From Sedimentibacter sp. (GTDB taxonomy: Bacteria > Bacillota > Clostridia > Tissierellales > Sedimentibacteraceae), in the NCBI GenBank assembly GCA_018436705.1, contig JAHDLA010000009.1, forward strand, positions 1 to 32,401: a DNA stretch of 32,401 nucleotides, given 5' to 3'. Both the position numbers and the translations under genes were made by a program. Under the pieces are notes generated by a model, which saw nothing but the letters and a program-made list of their open reading frames with translations, ran no database searches and was not told the DNA's origin. Of the stretch, positions 1 to 7,952 are shown in pieces. How positions within the stretch are numbered: position 1 is the stretch's first letter; each line of letters opens with the position of its first letter.

Positions 1-12
1 TAGGAATTTAAG

Positions 13-45
13 AAACAAAAAAGACTGGATAATACCAATCTTTTT
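13..45 (-). terminator. Terminator of the SLH/GLUG surface protein gene
   Basis: On the minus strand, arms AAAAGATTGG (44-35) and CCAGTCTTTT (28-19) pair over 10 bp with one G-U wobble around a 6-nt loop. A T-rich tail follows. The hairpin lies about 60 nt past the stop of the leftward surface protein gene. Confidence 0.75.
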
Positions 46-101
46 GTAAGCTATGGTGCAACCACAAGACATAGATATGTTTTTTATAAATTATAACTTA
101 A

Positions 102-3100
102 TTATAAATCGGAAAGGTTGCATTTCGATTTGCAATTAAGGAGTAATATCATTATGCCATCATCATTGCCTAGAGGGATGAAACCTAAACCATTTATTTT
201 TATATATAGAACAGGGCGGTTCATTGAATCTTCTATGACCCATTTAAATTCACTTGAATCACCTGTGAAATCCCATCTAGATAGCGGCTCAGCTGTATTG
301 TCAAATTTATTAATGTGTGCACCATTTGGAAAGTCTTTATCAACATTAATTACATTCATACCTACTACATGTTCATATCCATAGTTGTTAGTAACATACT
401 CAGGTTTGTAGATACCTAAAATTCTACCACTTCCATTTATCTTTTGATTCATGGCTACACAATTTTTAATACTTATAGTTGATGAAGCAATACCAACAAT
501 GCCGGCTGTTTCTTGTGGTCCGTCTATCTCTGCGGTAGAGTAGCAATTTGTAACGTTAGATTTAGAGTCTCCAACAATACCGCCGCCTCTTTGATCTGTT
601 GCTGTTACGCTTCCTGTACTATAGCAATTGCTAATAGGATTGTATTCAGCATATCCGGTAATACCACCGACATGTGACTCGCCTATAATATTTCCTGTAC
701 TATAGCAAACGGATATTGAACCTTGAACAGCTACGGCTGCATTACCTTCACCTGCAATACCTCCTACAAACTTGCGACCGTGAACATCACCAGTATTATA
801 ACAATTGGTTATCTTACCAAACCAGTTTTCACCTGCAATACCTCCTGAACCATCAAATGTGGTTTTCACATTACCAGTATTATAGCAACTTTCTATATAT
901 CCACGAGAATTATAGCCTACAATTCCTCCAATACATGAATTACCAAAACTTTGCACCTGACCTGTTGATGTCACATTTCCTTCATTATGAGAATCAGCAA
1001 TCCATACTTTATCAAATCCATTGCCTTCCATACTTCCAACTAGCCCGCCTACATAACAAGAACCTTCGATTGTTGCCTTATTAGAACAATCACTTATCAT
1101 TTTTTCAATCCAATCTTTTTTTGGATATTCAATATATCCTATTAATCCTCCTACATATTCATCACCTTTTACATTCCCTGTAACATGACAGTCGCTGATT
1201 GAGATTGAATCTACAGTTGCTTTATTGTATTCAACTTTTCCTATTAATGCTCCCACGTAATATGAATTATCCACACTAATATCTACATCTTCCAATGTTA
1301 GGTTACTAATTTTTGCATAACCATTAATCCTACCAAATAAACCTGCTCCATACATATCATCTGTTATAGTTAGATGGCTAATTGTATGACCATTACCTTC
1401 AAAGGTTCCTTTAAAATAATTAATTGGATTCCAGTTTGTAATATCTGCTTGGGTTTTATTGCTTACATCTTCATAGCTATCGTCACTATTAAAATCTAAA
1501 CTCTTCATTAGCTTGTATGTTTTGCCTTGACTATCACTGCCGTCAATATTTCTTAAGTCTTCTATAGTGTTAATGGCAATAAAAGTTTTTATTGTATATT
1601 CTTTTTTATCAACACCATTTTCTGCTGTGACAACAATTTTCATGGTATCTTCTACTTTGGAATCTTCACTTACAATTTGATTAGATTCATTAACTACTTT
1701 TATTGTTGCACCTTGTGATAATGTCAAAGCTTCTAAAAGCACCTTTACAGTTGTTTTTGATGATATATTATAAACATAAGGACCTTGTAGTTTTCCTACC
1801 TCAGGACTTACGGCTGTAATTTCACATCCGCTATTTAATAATTTCATTTGAATACTGTATTCTTTTTTGCTCCCATCCTGTGCTGTTATCTCTATAACCA
1901 TAGTATTCATTACGGGAGTTATTTCTTGATTTTCTACTACACTACCGCTTTCTAGTATCTCCTTCGAAGCTTTATCTGATACTATCAAGGCATTCTTTAA
2001 CGCTTTTACTGTAGTACCTTGTGGTACGTCAGTGATGCTGTCACCTAATATACCAATAGTTGTTGATAAAATTTCTTTTTCACTACTTAATATAGGGGCA
2101 TCTGACTTAAGTTGAATACTGTATTCCTTCTTACTGCCATCCTCTGCTGTTATTTGAACTACCATAGTATCCGTAACCTTTGTAATATCCTGGTCTGATA
2201 CTGCAGTTCCTCCTGATGAAACTAATATTTCTTTATTTGCTTTAGATGAAATGGTTAAAGCATCTTTGAATGTTTTTACTAATGTACCTTTTAATACATT
2301 AATAATACTATTTTCTGACAGGTCTCCAATAGTTGTTGATAAAATTTCTTTTTCACTACTTAATATAGGTGTATCTATTTTAAGTTGAATGCTATATTCC
2401 TTCTTACTACCATTCTGCGCTGTAACCTGTATGACCATGTTATTGGTCACCTGTGCAGTGGCTTGATTAGCTACAGCACTACCGCCTGTGACTATCAAAA
2501 TCTCTTTACTAGCTTTGGAAGACACCGTTAATGCATCTTTTAACGCCTTTACAGTAGTTTCTTTCGGTACATTGATTATACTATCTCCTAATATTTCTCC
2601 GATTATTGTATTAGAGATTGATTTCTCACTACTTTTAGAAGAGCCTGAGGAGCCACCAGACGAGGGACTGCTTGCAGGTTTTTCTATAACTCCACCTGAA
2701 TTATTAACATCTTTGGAAACAATGACTTTATCTACTTTAGGTTCTATGTTAACGTGATTTGCATTAACTTCCACTGTCTCTATATCAGCTTTTCCTTTGA
2801 TGTCTACTTTAGAGTTGGCTTCTATTATTTTGATTTTAGATTTTTCTTTTGTAACGATATCCGTGCCTTCTGCTTCTGTTTTTATTTGCAACTTTTCAAT
2901 TTCAGAATTTTCACCTAAAGTAATTTTGCTTTTAGCTTTGATAACTACTTTTTTTGCTTTAGTATTATTCAGTATAACTCTCTCCTGGCTGCCACCATTC
3001 ATTAAAATTCTGCCTTTAACTGTAACATTTTCCAACAGAATTTCTCCTTTTTGTACTCCTTTTGCAATAATCAAATCTCCATTAATAGTCATATTCTTCA

Positions 3101-3788
3101 GATTCACATTATCTTGCGAAATGGTCATATTACCATCAACTACTTGATTTTTTTCACTACCATAGTTCCCTGATTTATTGACCAATTTTCCTACTGGTCC
3201 ATCCAGCAAGTTAATAACTTCTGCTCTCGTAATATGTTTTGTAGCCCTTATAGTTTTATCAGGATAGCCTGATAGATAAGATTCCTTTATAAGAGCATCT
3301 ATATAGGGCATGCTCCATTTAGATATATTACTGTAATCCTTAAAGCTCTTTATTTCTGAAAGATTTTTTGTAGCTTCCAAATCCATAATTAGTGCAATAA
3401 TAGCACTAACTTCTTGGCGTGTTATTATATTATTTGGATTAAGATTTTTTTCCTGATACCACTCCATATAGCCGCTATGCTTTGCTATGGCTGTATCCTT
3501 TTGATACCAGTTTTCTTCCTTGACATCTCCGTAATTATCATTACTTTTTTCAGAATAACCATATACTCTATTAATCATAGATATAAATTCGGCTATTGTC
3601 ATAGGTGAATCAGGTTGAAATGTACCATCTGGATATCCATTAATAATGTCTTCCTCTACCCATTTAGTAACAACCTCCTCAGCCCAATGTCCTGATAAAT
3701 CTGAGAAGTTTTTAGATGCTGCACTAACATTTATAGTGGATGTAAAGCACAACATAAATGTTAGTATTATCGCTATAGCTTTTTTCAA
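102..3788 (-). CDS. SLH-domain surface protein with internal 91-aa repeats and GLUG motifs
   Basis: Secreted, cell-wall-anchored protein of about 1228 residues. I place the start at a TTG (3788), because AGGAGT lies 6 nt upstream and the next residues form a signal peptide (LKKAIAIILTFMLCF, cleavage near VSAA). An ATG 16 codons further upstream has no ribosome binding site. Domains in order: three SLH repeats (about 27-200), which in this family bind secondary wall polymers; a stretch of short hydrophobic/polar repeats resembling a beta-helix (about 215-360); a Ser/Gly linker (SGGSSGSSKSS); three near-identical 91-residue units plus a diverged fourth; and about ten GLUG-type motifs (GGIVGY, CYNTGNV) toward the C-terminus, a motif found in adhesin-like proteins. 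It is monocistronic, with a terminator behind it. An adhesive or structural surface role is inferred; no catalytic motif is visible. Confidence 0.88.
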   Translation of the reverse strand: MKKAIAIILTFMLCFTSTINVSAASKNFSDLSGHWAEEVVTKWVEEDIINGYPDGTFQPDSPMTIAEFISMINRVYGYSEKSNDNYGDVKEENWYQKDTAIAKHSGYMEWYQEKNLNPNNIITRQEVSAIIALIMDLEATKNLSEIKSFKDYSNISKWSMPYIDALIKESYLSGYPDKTIRATKHITRAEVINLLDGPVGKLVNKSGNYGSEKNQVVDGNMTISQDNVNLKNMTINGDLIIAKGVQKGEILLENVTVKGRILMNGGSQERVILNNTKAKKVVIKAKSKITLGENSEIEKLQIKTEAEGTDIVTKEKSKIKIIEANSKVDIKGKADIETVEVNANHVNIEPKVDKVIVSKDVNNSGGVIEKPASSPSSGGSSGSSKSSEKSISNTIIGEILGDSIINVPKETTVKALKDALTVSSKASKEILIVTGGSAVANQATAQVTNNMVIQVTAQNGSKKEYSIQLKIDTPILSSEKEILSTTIGDLSENSIINVLKGTLVKTFKDALTISSKANKEILVSSGGTAVSDQDITKVTDTMVVQITAEDGSKKEYSIQLKSDAPILSSEKEILSTTIGILGDSITDVPQGTTVKALKNALIVSDKASKEILESGSVVENQEITPVMNTMVIEITAQDGSKKEYSIQMKLLNSGCEITAVSPEVGKLQGPYVYNISSKTTVKVLLEALTLSQGATIKVVNESNQIVSEDSKVEDTMKIVVTAENGVDKKEYTIKTFIAINTIEDLRNIDGSDSQGKTYKLMKSLDFNSDDSYEDVSNKTQADITNWNPINYFKGTFEGNGHTISHLTITDDMYGAGLFGRINGYAKISNLTLEDVDISVDNSYYVGALIGKVEYNKATVDSISISDCHVTGNVKGDEYVGGLIGYIEYPKKDWIEKMISDCSNKATIEGSCYVGGLVGSMEGNGFDKVWIADSHNEGNVTSTGQVQSFGNSCIGGIVGYNSRGYIESCYNTGNVKTTFDGSGGIAGENWFGKITNCYNTGDVHGRKFVGGIAGEGNAAVAVQGSISVCYSTGNIIGESHVGGITGYAEYNPISNCYSTGSVTATDQRGGGIVGDSKSNVTNCYSTAEIDGPQETAGIVGIASSTISIKNCVAMNQKINGSGRILGIYKPEYVTNNYGYEHVVGMNVINVDKDFPNGAHINKFDNTAEPLSRWDFTGDSSEFKWVIEDSMNRPVLYIKINGLGFIPLGNDDGIMILLLNCKSKCNLSDL
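1842..2630 (-). repeat. Three tandem 273-bp intragenic repeats
   Basis: Units start (minus strand) at 2630, 2357 and 2084, each opening with codons for SEK and closing with a KKEYSIQ-containing end. The period is 273 bp, or 91 residues. Units 2 and 3 share over 40 consecutive identical bases (about 2053-2094 and 2326-2367), which points to recent duplication or gene conversion. A fourth, strongly diverged copy follows at lower coordinates. Confidence 0.85.
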
Positions 3789-3862
3789 AATATCACTCCT
3801 TTTTCTGATTATAAATGACTTGTAGCGTTGATACATGTCAAAAGCATATTATCATACTCTAT

Positions 3863-3880
3863 GTGACAGCATTATGTCAC
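3863..3880. promoter_or_regulatory. Inverted repeat upstream of the surface protein gene
   Basis: Perfect 6-bp arms GTGACA and TGTCAC are separated by 6 nt (GCATTA), centred about 83 nt upstream of the TTG start of the leftward SLH gene. The size and symmetry suit a dimeric regulator site, but no cognate factor can be named and the spacing does not fit the CRP/FNR consensus. Confidence 0.35.
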
Positions 3881-4169
3881 TAATCAAAAAATCTCCTCTT
3901 ATATGGATAAGATTTTCAAATAAACACCGAACATCATTTTTAGTTTTGGTGAAAAATATGGCTGGCGCGGATCGAACAGAGTTTATCCTGTTGTAATTAT
4001 GCATACTTTTTGGAACTTGTTTAGCCCCAGAATTCTCGGCAGCATATATGACGGAATTCCCTGAAAAGTATTGAAAAAGTATAATCTTTCAAGATAACCT
4101 GCAAATATTGAAGTAAGGGGACCTATTTAAAAAACATATGGAAAACCAGCGGAAAAAAACTGAAATAAA
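3881..4169. other. Gene-free stretch
   Basis: I see no reading frame with a plausible start and ribosome binding site, no tRNA and no repeat here. The stretch separates the divergently oriented SLH gene and the Cys-rich small protein gene. Confidence 0.5.
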
Positions 4170-4198
4170 TTGTTATAGATATTTAAGTGGTATATAAT
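4170..4198 (+). promoter_or_regulatory. Sigma-A promoter of the TIGR04076 gene
   Basis: TTGTTA (4170-4175), a 17-nt spacer and TATAAT (4193-4198) form a good housekeeping promoter. It lies about 78 bp upstream of the ATG of the small Cys-rich protein. Confidence 0.7.
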
Positions 4199-4204
4199 TA
4201 AACC

Positions 4205-4221
4205 GAGATCGAATTGATCTC
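4205..4221 (+). promoter_or_regulatory. Perfect 6-bp hairpin/palindrome at the predicted transcription start
   Basis: GAGATC-GAATT-GATCTC falls exactly where the transcript from the 4170-4198 promoter should begin (about 4205). Flanking AACC and GGTT extend the symmetry, and a T6 run follows. It could be an operator over +1, a 5'-protective RNA hairpin or a leader attenuator; the sequence alone does not decide. Confidence 0.5.
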
Positions 4222-4275
4222 TAGGTTTTTTGCGAAAAAATTGGAAAGCTACAAAAAAGTTAGAGGTGGAGAAAT

Positions 4276-4524
4276 ATGGGGAAAGTAAAGCTAACAGTTG
4301 TGAAAAGTAGTTGCAGATGTGGATATTGTAAGGCGGGAGATGAATATATTGTTGATGACCTTTGTCCTCCTATGTGCCATGAGCTTTGGAATTGTATTTA
4401 TCCAATGGTGTATGCTATAAAAAACGGCGCTGAACTTGATTATGGTAACAAAAGAGCAAAAATGTTTGATGCGAAATGCCCGGATGAGGGTAGAGTTATA
4501 ATTCATGGTGAAGCGGCTGAGTAG
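4276..4524 (+). CDS. TIGR04076 family small Cys-rich protein
   Basis: An 82-residue soluble protein that I recognise as a TIGR04076-type protein by its length, the start KLTVVKSSCRCGYCKAGDEY and the later CPPMCHELW segment. Cysteines lie at 13, 15, 18, 30, 34, 40 and 68. The clustered Cys pairs suggest metal or Fe-S binding, but the family has no established biochemical function that I know of. GAGGTGGAG upstream of the ATG supplies the ribosome binding site. The gene has its own promoter, a leader hairpin and a strong terminator, so it is a single-gene unit convergent with the AraC-type regulator gene. Confidence 0.85.
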   Translation: MGKVKLTVVKSSCRCGYCKAGDEYIVDDLCPPMCHELWNCIYPMVYAIKNGAELDYGNKRAKMFDAKCPDEGRVIIHGEAAE

Positions 4525-4568
4525 CCTTTTAACTTTTTAGAAGTGCTTTTAATTAATAGTAATTAGAG

Positions 4569-4610
4569 TAAGCCACCAGCTTCACTACATGTGCTGGTGG
4601 CTTATTTATA
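4569..4610 (+). terminator. Terminator between the convergent TIGR04076 and AraC genes
   Basis: A 12-bp perfect stem, TAAGCCACCAGC (4569-4580) with GCTGGTGGCTTA (4593-4604), is followed by TTTATAATC. It sits 44 nt past the stop of the small Cys-rich gene. The T-tract is weak, but the stem is strong enough to serve both converging transcripts. Confidence 0.8.
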
Positions 4611-4629
4611 ATCTTGACTGTATAGCTGC

Positions 4630-5535
4630 TTATTTAGCTATTTTCAACCAAATTTCCATGCTTGTGGTTTCTGGGGTGTGGCTTTTGTAACGCTCTGCAC
4701 CAAAAGGTTCTATTTGCAGATTGTGCTTTGGTAACCATGTGGAAAATAGATATTGATTTGATTTGTGGAGCGCATCCATTACCAGCATTTCAAAGTTTTC
4801 AGATTCAAATGAACATACAATATAGTCTCCCTGCGGCAGCTCCCAGTTAGCACAGTCGTTTGGGATTGCCGTTGTTTCTGCTTTTGCTCCCGCAAAATAA
4901 TTAAAAAATTTTGTGTCAGTGCAAGGATAGGATACACCTATTTCCTCTGCATCTGCAGCAAGTCCAAGCTCAGTTGTCTTTTGATCATGAAATTTTCGCC
5001 AAAGTGTATCCAATGCGTTCACACCGGATTCGATTCCCAATCCTTCTACAAACTGAGCAGGCATCTTCTTTTTAAGGCCAATAAATTGGATTGGTTCTGT
5101 AAGCTGACGCTTGTTAATTTCAAGAACAATGCCATCGGTGATAAGCGGAACCCCCTCGTCAATGAGAGTATATCGTAGCAATAACTCTGGTTTGGTCATT
5201 CTGTTGAGAGTTTGCGGATTTTTACGATATTCGTCCGGAGTCATTCCAAAGGTATCTTTAAACGTTCTGGAGAAAAGTTCGTGCGATGAAAAGCCAAGCT
5301 CCAAAGCAATATCTAAGATACGCATGTCTTTTTGGCGCAGTATTTCTGTTGCTTTTGCCATACGTCGCAGTTTCACATATTCTGCCACGGGTTTTTTCAC
5401 TAATCGGCTGAAAAGTCTTTGATAATAAAATGGTGAAAGTGCTGCTGTCTTTGCGAGGCTTTCAATATTAATTTCCTCGTCTAAATGGTCTTCAATAAAT
5501 TCGATGGTTTGCTGTATTTGTTCCCATGCGTGCAT
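4630..5535 (-). CDS. AraC family transcriptional regulator with GyrI-like effector-binding domain
   Basis: DNA-binding regulator of about 301 residues. I choose the ATG at 5535 because AGGAGG lies 8 nt upstream; a GTG at 5544 overlaps that site. Residues 3-105 are a double helix-turn-helix AraC/HTH_18 domain (INIESLAKTAALSPFYYQRLF, then DIALELGFSSHELFSRTFKD and the signature FGMTPDEYRK). Residues about 120-301 match the GyrI-like/AraC effector-binding fold, ending with WLPKHNLQIEPFGAERY and MEIWLKIAK. In this family (Rob, BmrR-like C-terminal domain) such domains bind small amphipathic or cationic compounds and induce stress or efflux genes. Its neighbour on the same strand is the truncated MATE exporter, which may once have been a target. 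Confidence 0.92.
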   Translation of the reverse strand: MHAWEQIQQTIEFIEDHLDEEINIESLAKTAALSPFYYQRLFSRLVKKPVAEYVKLRRMAKATEILRQKDMRILDIALELGFSSHELFSRTFKDTFGMTPDEYRKNPQTLNRMTKPELLLRYTLIDEGVPLITDGIVLEINKRQLTEPIQFIGLKKKMPAQFVEGLGIESGVNALDTLWRKFHDQKTTELGLAADAEEIGVSYPCTDTKFFNYFAGAKAETTAIPNDCANWELPQGDYIVCSFESENFEMLVMDALHKSNQYLFSTWLPKHNLQIEPFGAERYKSHTPETTSMEIWLKIAK

Positions 5536-5659
5536 GATATGCACCTCCTTTGAGAGTAGAATACCACAGAGGGTTAAACATCGCTTGACTGTGTATGCCC
5601 TTTTTATAACGGAGGTAAATTTATTTTAATAGAAACTCTCTAATAAATTTAAACTCTTT

Positions 5660-5950
5660 TTAAACTGTACTGCAAATATCTTCTTTCCCCATCATAATTG
5701 AAGCACGGGGAGCACCGCCTGAGGAAATAAGCATGGCAAATGCAGTTATTATCATAATTATTGGCATACATACACCTACACCTGTTAGGGCAAGGGCGCC
5801 GTTATTTGGCATATGCCCAATGTACATACGGTCAATTATGTTATACATCATATTTATAAGCTGTGCAGTTATAGTTGGTATTGCCAGCTTTCGTAGAAGT
5901 TTTCCTATTGGTTCTTTGCCTAAAAGTTCATTGCTGTTCTCAAGTTGCAT
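5660..5950 (-). pseudogene. MATE family multidrug exporter, N-terminal fragment only
   Basis: The 96 codons match the first two membrane segments of a MATE exporter: LGKEPIGKLLRKLAIPTI, then MMYNIIDRMYIGHMP and the ISSGGAPRASIMMGKED region. Full-length family members have about 450 residues, so roughly three quarters are missing. The frame ends just after GKED with ICSTV and a stop, and no continuation is found in any minus-strand frame before the AraC gene. This indicates a 3' deletion rather than a simple frameshift. Translation was coupled to the MarR gene: the stop of marR lies 5 nt upstream and GAGGAG overlaps its last codons. The fragment cannot be a transporter. Confidence 0.85.
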
Positions 5951-5955
5951 TATGC

Positions 5956-6396
5956 TTACTCCTCATTAAGTCCGTTTATAGCATTATTAACTATTCTTTC
6001 ATTAAATTTTTGGTACTGATTTATTTCTTCTTCAGTAAAACCTGTAAATAGCTGTGAAAAAAAGTTGTCTTTTAATGAAACAAAAATTTCTTTAAGCATG
6101 GCTACATCTTTAATAATATTTAGATGAATGCGTCTGCGATCATTCTTGTCGGTTAATCTCTCTAAGTAGCCTCTTTTTATTAGTGTATCAATTGCAATTG
6201 ATACACTTGCTTTAGGGAAAAAAAACAAATTTACTATGTCACTTGCGGTATCCTTATCAGGGTTGTTAATTAGAAACATCAAAACTCTCATTTCTGTCAT
6301 GTTCAACTCAAGCAAATCACAAGCCTGCTTTCCGTGTTTTTCAAATAATCTCGTAATGATCTGAAGACTCATAAATAATTCTGCACCGTTAATCAT
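5956..6396 (-). CDS. MarR family transcriptional regulator
   Basis: A 146-residue winged-helix protein, normal family length. The recognition region reads TEMRVLMFLINNPDKDTASD, then the wing with ERLTDKNDRRRIHLNI; D..DRR is the hallmark of MarR proteins. The ATG at 6396 has GAGGTG upstream. The gene is first in an operon whose second gene is the truncated MATE exporter, an arrangement like mepR-mepA of Staphylococcus, in which the regulator represses the exporter and is released by drugs. A consensus promoter lies upstream with an inverted repeat running into its -10 box, so autorepression is likely. With the exporter broken, its present target is unclear. Confidence 0.92.
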   Translation of the reverse strand: MINGAELFMSLQIITRLFEKHGKQACDLLELNMTEMRVLMFLINNPDKDTASDIVNLFFFPKASVSIAIDTLIKRGYLERLTDKNDRRRIHLNIIKDVAMLKEIFVSLKDNFFSQLFTGFTEEEINQYQKFNERIVNNAINGLNEE

Positions 6397-6413
6397 AAAG
6401 TTTCACCTCAAAT

Positions 6414-6450
6414 AATAGTTTAATAATGAACAGTTTATTTGTGAACTATT
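6414..6450 (-). promoter_or_regulatory. Likely MarR operator over the -10 and start region
   Basis: Arms AATAGTTTA (6414-6422) and TGAACTATT (6442-6450) match as an inverted repeat at 8 of 9 positions with a 19-nt gap. The right arm overlaps the -10 box (6448-6453) of the marR promoter, the usual geometry for repression by a MarR dimer. Confidence 0.55.
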
Positions 6451-6475
6451 ATAATGGAATTATTTTATTTGTCAA
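6448..6475 (-). promoter_or_regulatory. Consensus sigma-A promoter of marR
   Basis: Read on the minus strand, TTGACA (6475-6470), a 16-nt spacer and TATAAT (6453-6448) match the consensus at all 12 positions. The marR ATG is about 50 nt downstream. Confidence 0.8.
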
Positions 6476-6484
6476 TATAATATA

Positions 6485-6529
6485 TAAAAAGAAGCGCTTA
6501 AAATTAGGTCAATTTAATTTTAAAGCGCT
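6485..6529 (-). terminator. Terminator of the dipeptidase-antiporter operon
   Basis: On the minus strand AGCGCTTTAAAATTA pairs with TAATTTTAAGCGCT (one bulged base), closing an 8-nt loop, and is followed by TCTTTTTATAT. It lies about 55 nt beyond the stop of the NhaC-type antiporter gene. Confidence 0.8.
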
Positions 6530-6581
6530 CCTCATTAATAGATATAATTTTTTTAAAAGCGTATATTCATTGAATTTATTT

Positions 6582-7940
6582 CTAAAAAATAAAACCAAGA
6601 AATAGGAATATTATTATTGTTAGTACCGCTGGAATTGCAACAAGTGGGGCGGAGGTTTTAAAAAAATCCGCATTTGATACTTTTGTAGATGCGCATGCCA
6701 TTAATACAGTGTCGCTATACAGGCAAATGTGGCCGCCAAACGCTACTCCTGATATTAACGCTCCGGCGCACATTGCCGGATTTGCTCCTATTCCAACTGC
6801 TAGAGGTCCAACTATCGGAAATGTCAATGCTGCCAAACTCCAAAAAGTACCTGAAGCAAATGATAATAATCCTATTACTATAAAAATTAGCATGGGTAGA
6901 ATTGAAGGATTAATCATACCAAGAGTGTTGCTTAAAACATAATCTACTAAGCCAAGCTCAGTATTTGCTTCTTGCAGAACGTATGCTAGAATAAATACGA
7001 AAATTATTGATACCATATCTTCTGCACCTTTAACAAGATGGCCTGTAAACTGTGTTATACTCATCAGTTTTTGACCTAAATACATTGCAAAACAAAGTAT
7101 CAATCCACCTAGTATTGCTACCAAAATGTCTTCAGTATAAACGGACAGGAAAGCAACTATGGCAAGAGGAAGTACAAAATTAATTGCTCTTTTTTTTCCT
7201 TTTAATTTATCATTTTCATTTTCGCTTTGAGAATCAACAGTTATTCCCGGATAAACAATTCCATTTGCAGCGCGATTTTCGGCTTCCTTCATAGGACCAA
7301 AAATTGGAATGATTTTTAAGATAACAAGAAGTGCTGAGATAATCGCCAGCCAACCGTATATAGCAAACGGAATGGCTTGCATATATGTACTCATTATGCT
7401 GTTACCAAATATAAGACCTCCGTTATTCATTTGTGCGCCCATAAAAGCCGCCCATGCTGAAAATGGCACAATTGCAACTACTGATACCCCAGTAGCATTA
7501 ATCACGTATGCCAACATTTCACGAGATACCTTATACTTATCTGTGATTCCTTTCATTGCTGCACCAATTGCTATTGCGTTCATATATTCACTGATACAAA
7601 TTAATATACCAAGGAACCATGTTCCAAGCAAAGCTTGCTTACGATTTTTTAGGTATTTCATCAAAAATTTTGTGAATCCCTCTAATCCGCCGGATTTATC
7701 CATTACAACAAGTAAGCCGCCTAAAAATACTGTTGTTAATATAAGCCAAATTGTATTGGCCTTTGCAAATACAATATATGTTTTGTCAATAATCATATAG
7801 AAAGCATCAAAAGGGTTGCCGTTAGCTAAAATTAAAAAAGCAACGACTACTCCAAGAAACATTGGTTCTAACGCTCGTTTTGTAATTAAAGCAAGTATTA
7901 TAATAACTGCCACTGGAATAATGCTAATTGCACCATACAT
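6582..7940 (-). CDS. NhaC-type Na+/H+ antiporter family membrane protein
   Basis: Polytopic membrane protein of 452 residues with about 11-12 hydrophobic segments, no signal peptide and a charged cytoplasmic loop near residues 225-250 (SQSENENDKLKGKKR). The pattern fits the NhaC/YuiF-like Na+/H+ antiporter and related ion-transporter superfamily: WLILTTVFLGGLLVVMDKSGG near the start, ISEYMNAIAIGAA and FASGTFWSLAALTFPI later, and a late segment around GGHICLYSDTVLMACAS that resembles the conserved antiporter motif with polar residues inside membrane helices. AAGGAGG precedes the ATG. It follows the M20 dipeptidase gene by only 12 nt, so the two are co-transcribed. Members beside peptidases may move amino acids or peptides with Na+ or H+, so the true substrate is open. 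Confidence 0.85.
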   Translation of the reverse strand: MYGAISIIPVAVIIILALITKRALEPMFLGVVVAFLILANGNPFDAFYMIIDKTYIVFAKANTIWLILTTVFLGGLLVVMDKSGGLEGFTKFLMKYLKNRKQALLGTWFLGILICISEYMNAIAIGAAMKGITDKYKVSREMLAYVINATGVSVVAIVPFSAWAAFMGAQMNNGGLIFGNSIMSTYMQAIPFAIYGWLAIISALLVILKIIPIFGPMKEAENRAANGIVYPGITVDSQSENENDKLKGKKRAINFVLPLAIVAFLSVYTEDILVAILGGLILCFAMYLGQKLMSITQFTGHLVKGAEDMVSIIFVFILAYVLQEANTELGLVDYVLSNTLGMINPSILPMLIFIVIGLLSFASGTFWSLAALTFPIVGPLAVGIGANPAMCAGALISGVAFGGHICLYSDTVLMACASTKVSNADFFKTSAPLVAIPAVLTIIIFLFLGFIF

Positions 7941-7952
7941 ATTGTTGCCTCC

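Noticed and set aside
716..3147. Several plus-strand open frames within the first surface protein gene.
   Set aside because: They are antisense to a well-supported gene, have low-complexity hydrophobic translations and lack ribosome binding sites.
3808..3813. A TATAAT on the minus strand as -10 of the SLH/GLUG gene.
   Set aside because: Transcription would begin on the ribosome binding site itself, and no -35 box lies at 16-18 nt.
3958..3982. A tRNA-3'-end-like string on the minus strand (GTTCGATCCGCGCCAGCCA).
   Set aside because: The T-arm stem does not pair, the acceptor length is wrong and no anticodon or D arm lies upstream. It is neither a tRNA gene nor a safe attachment-site remnant.
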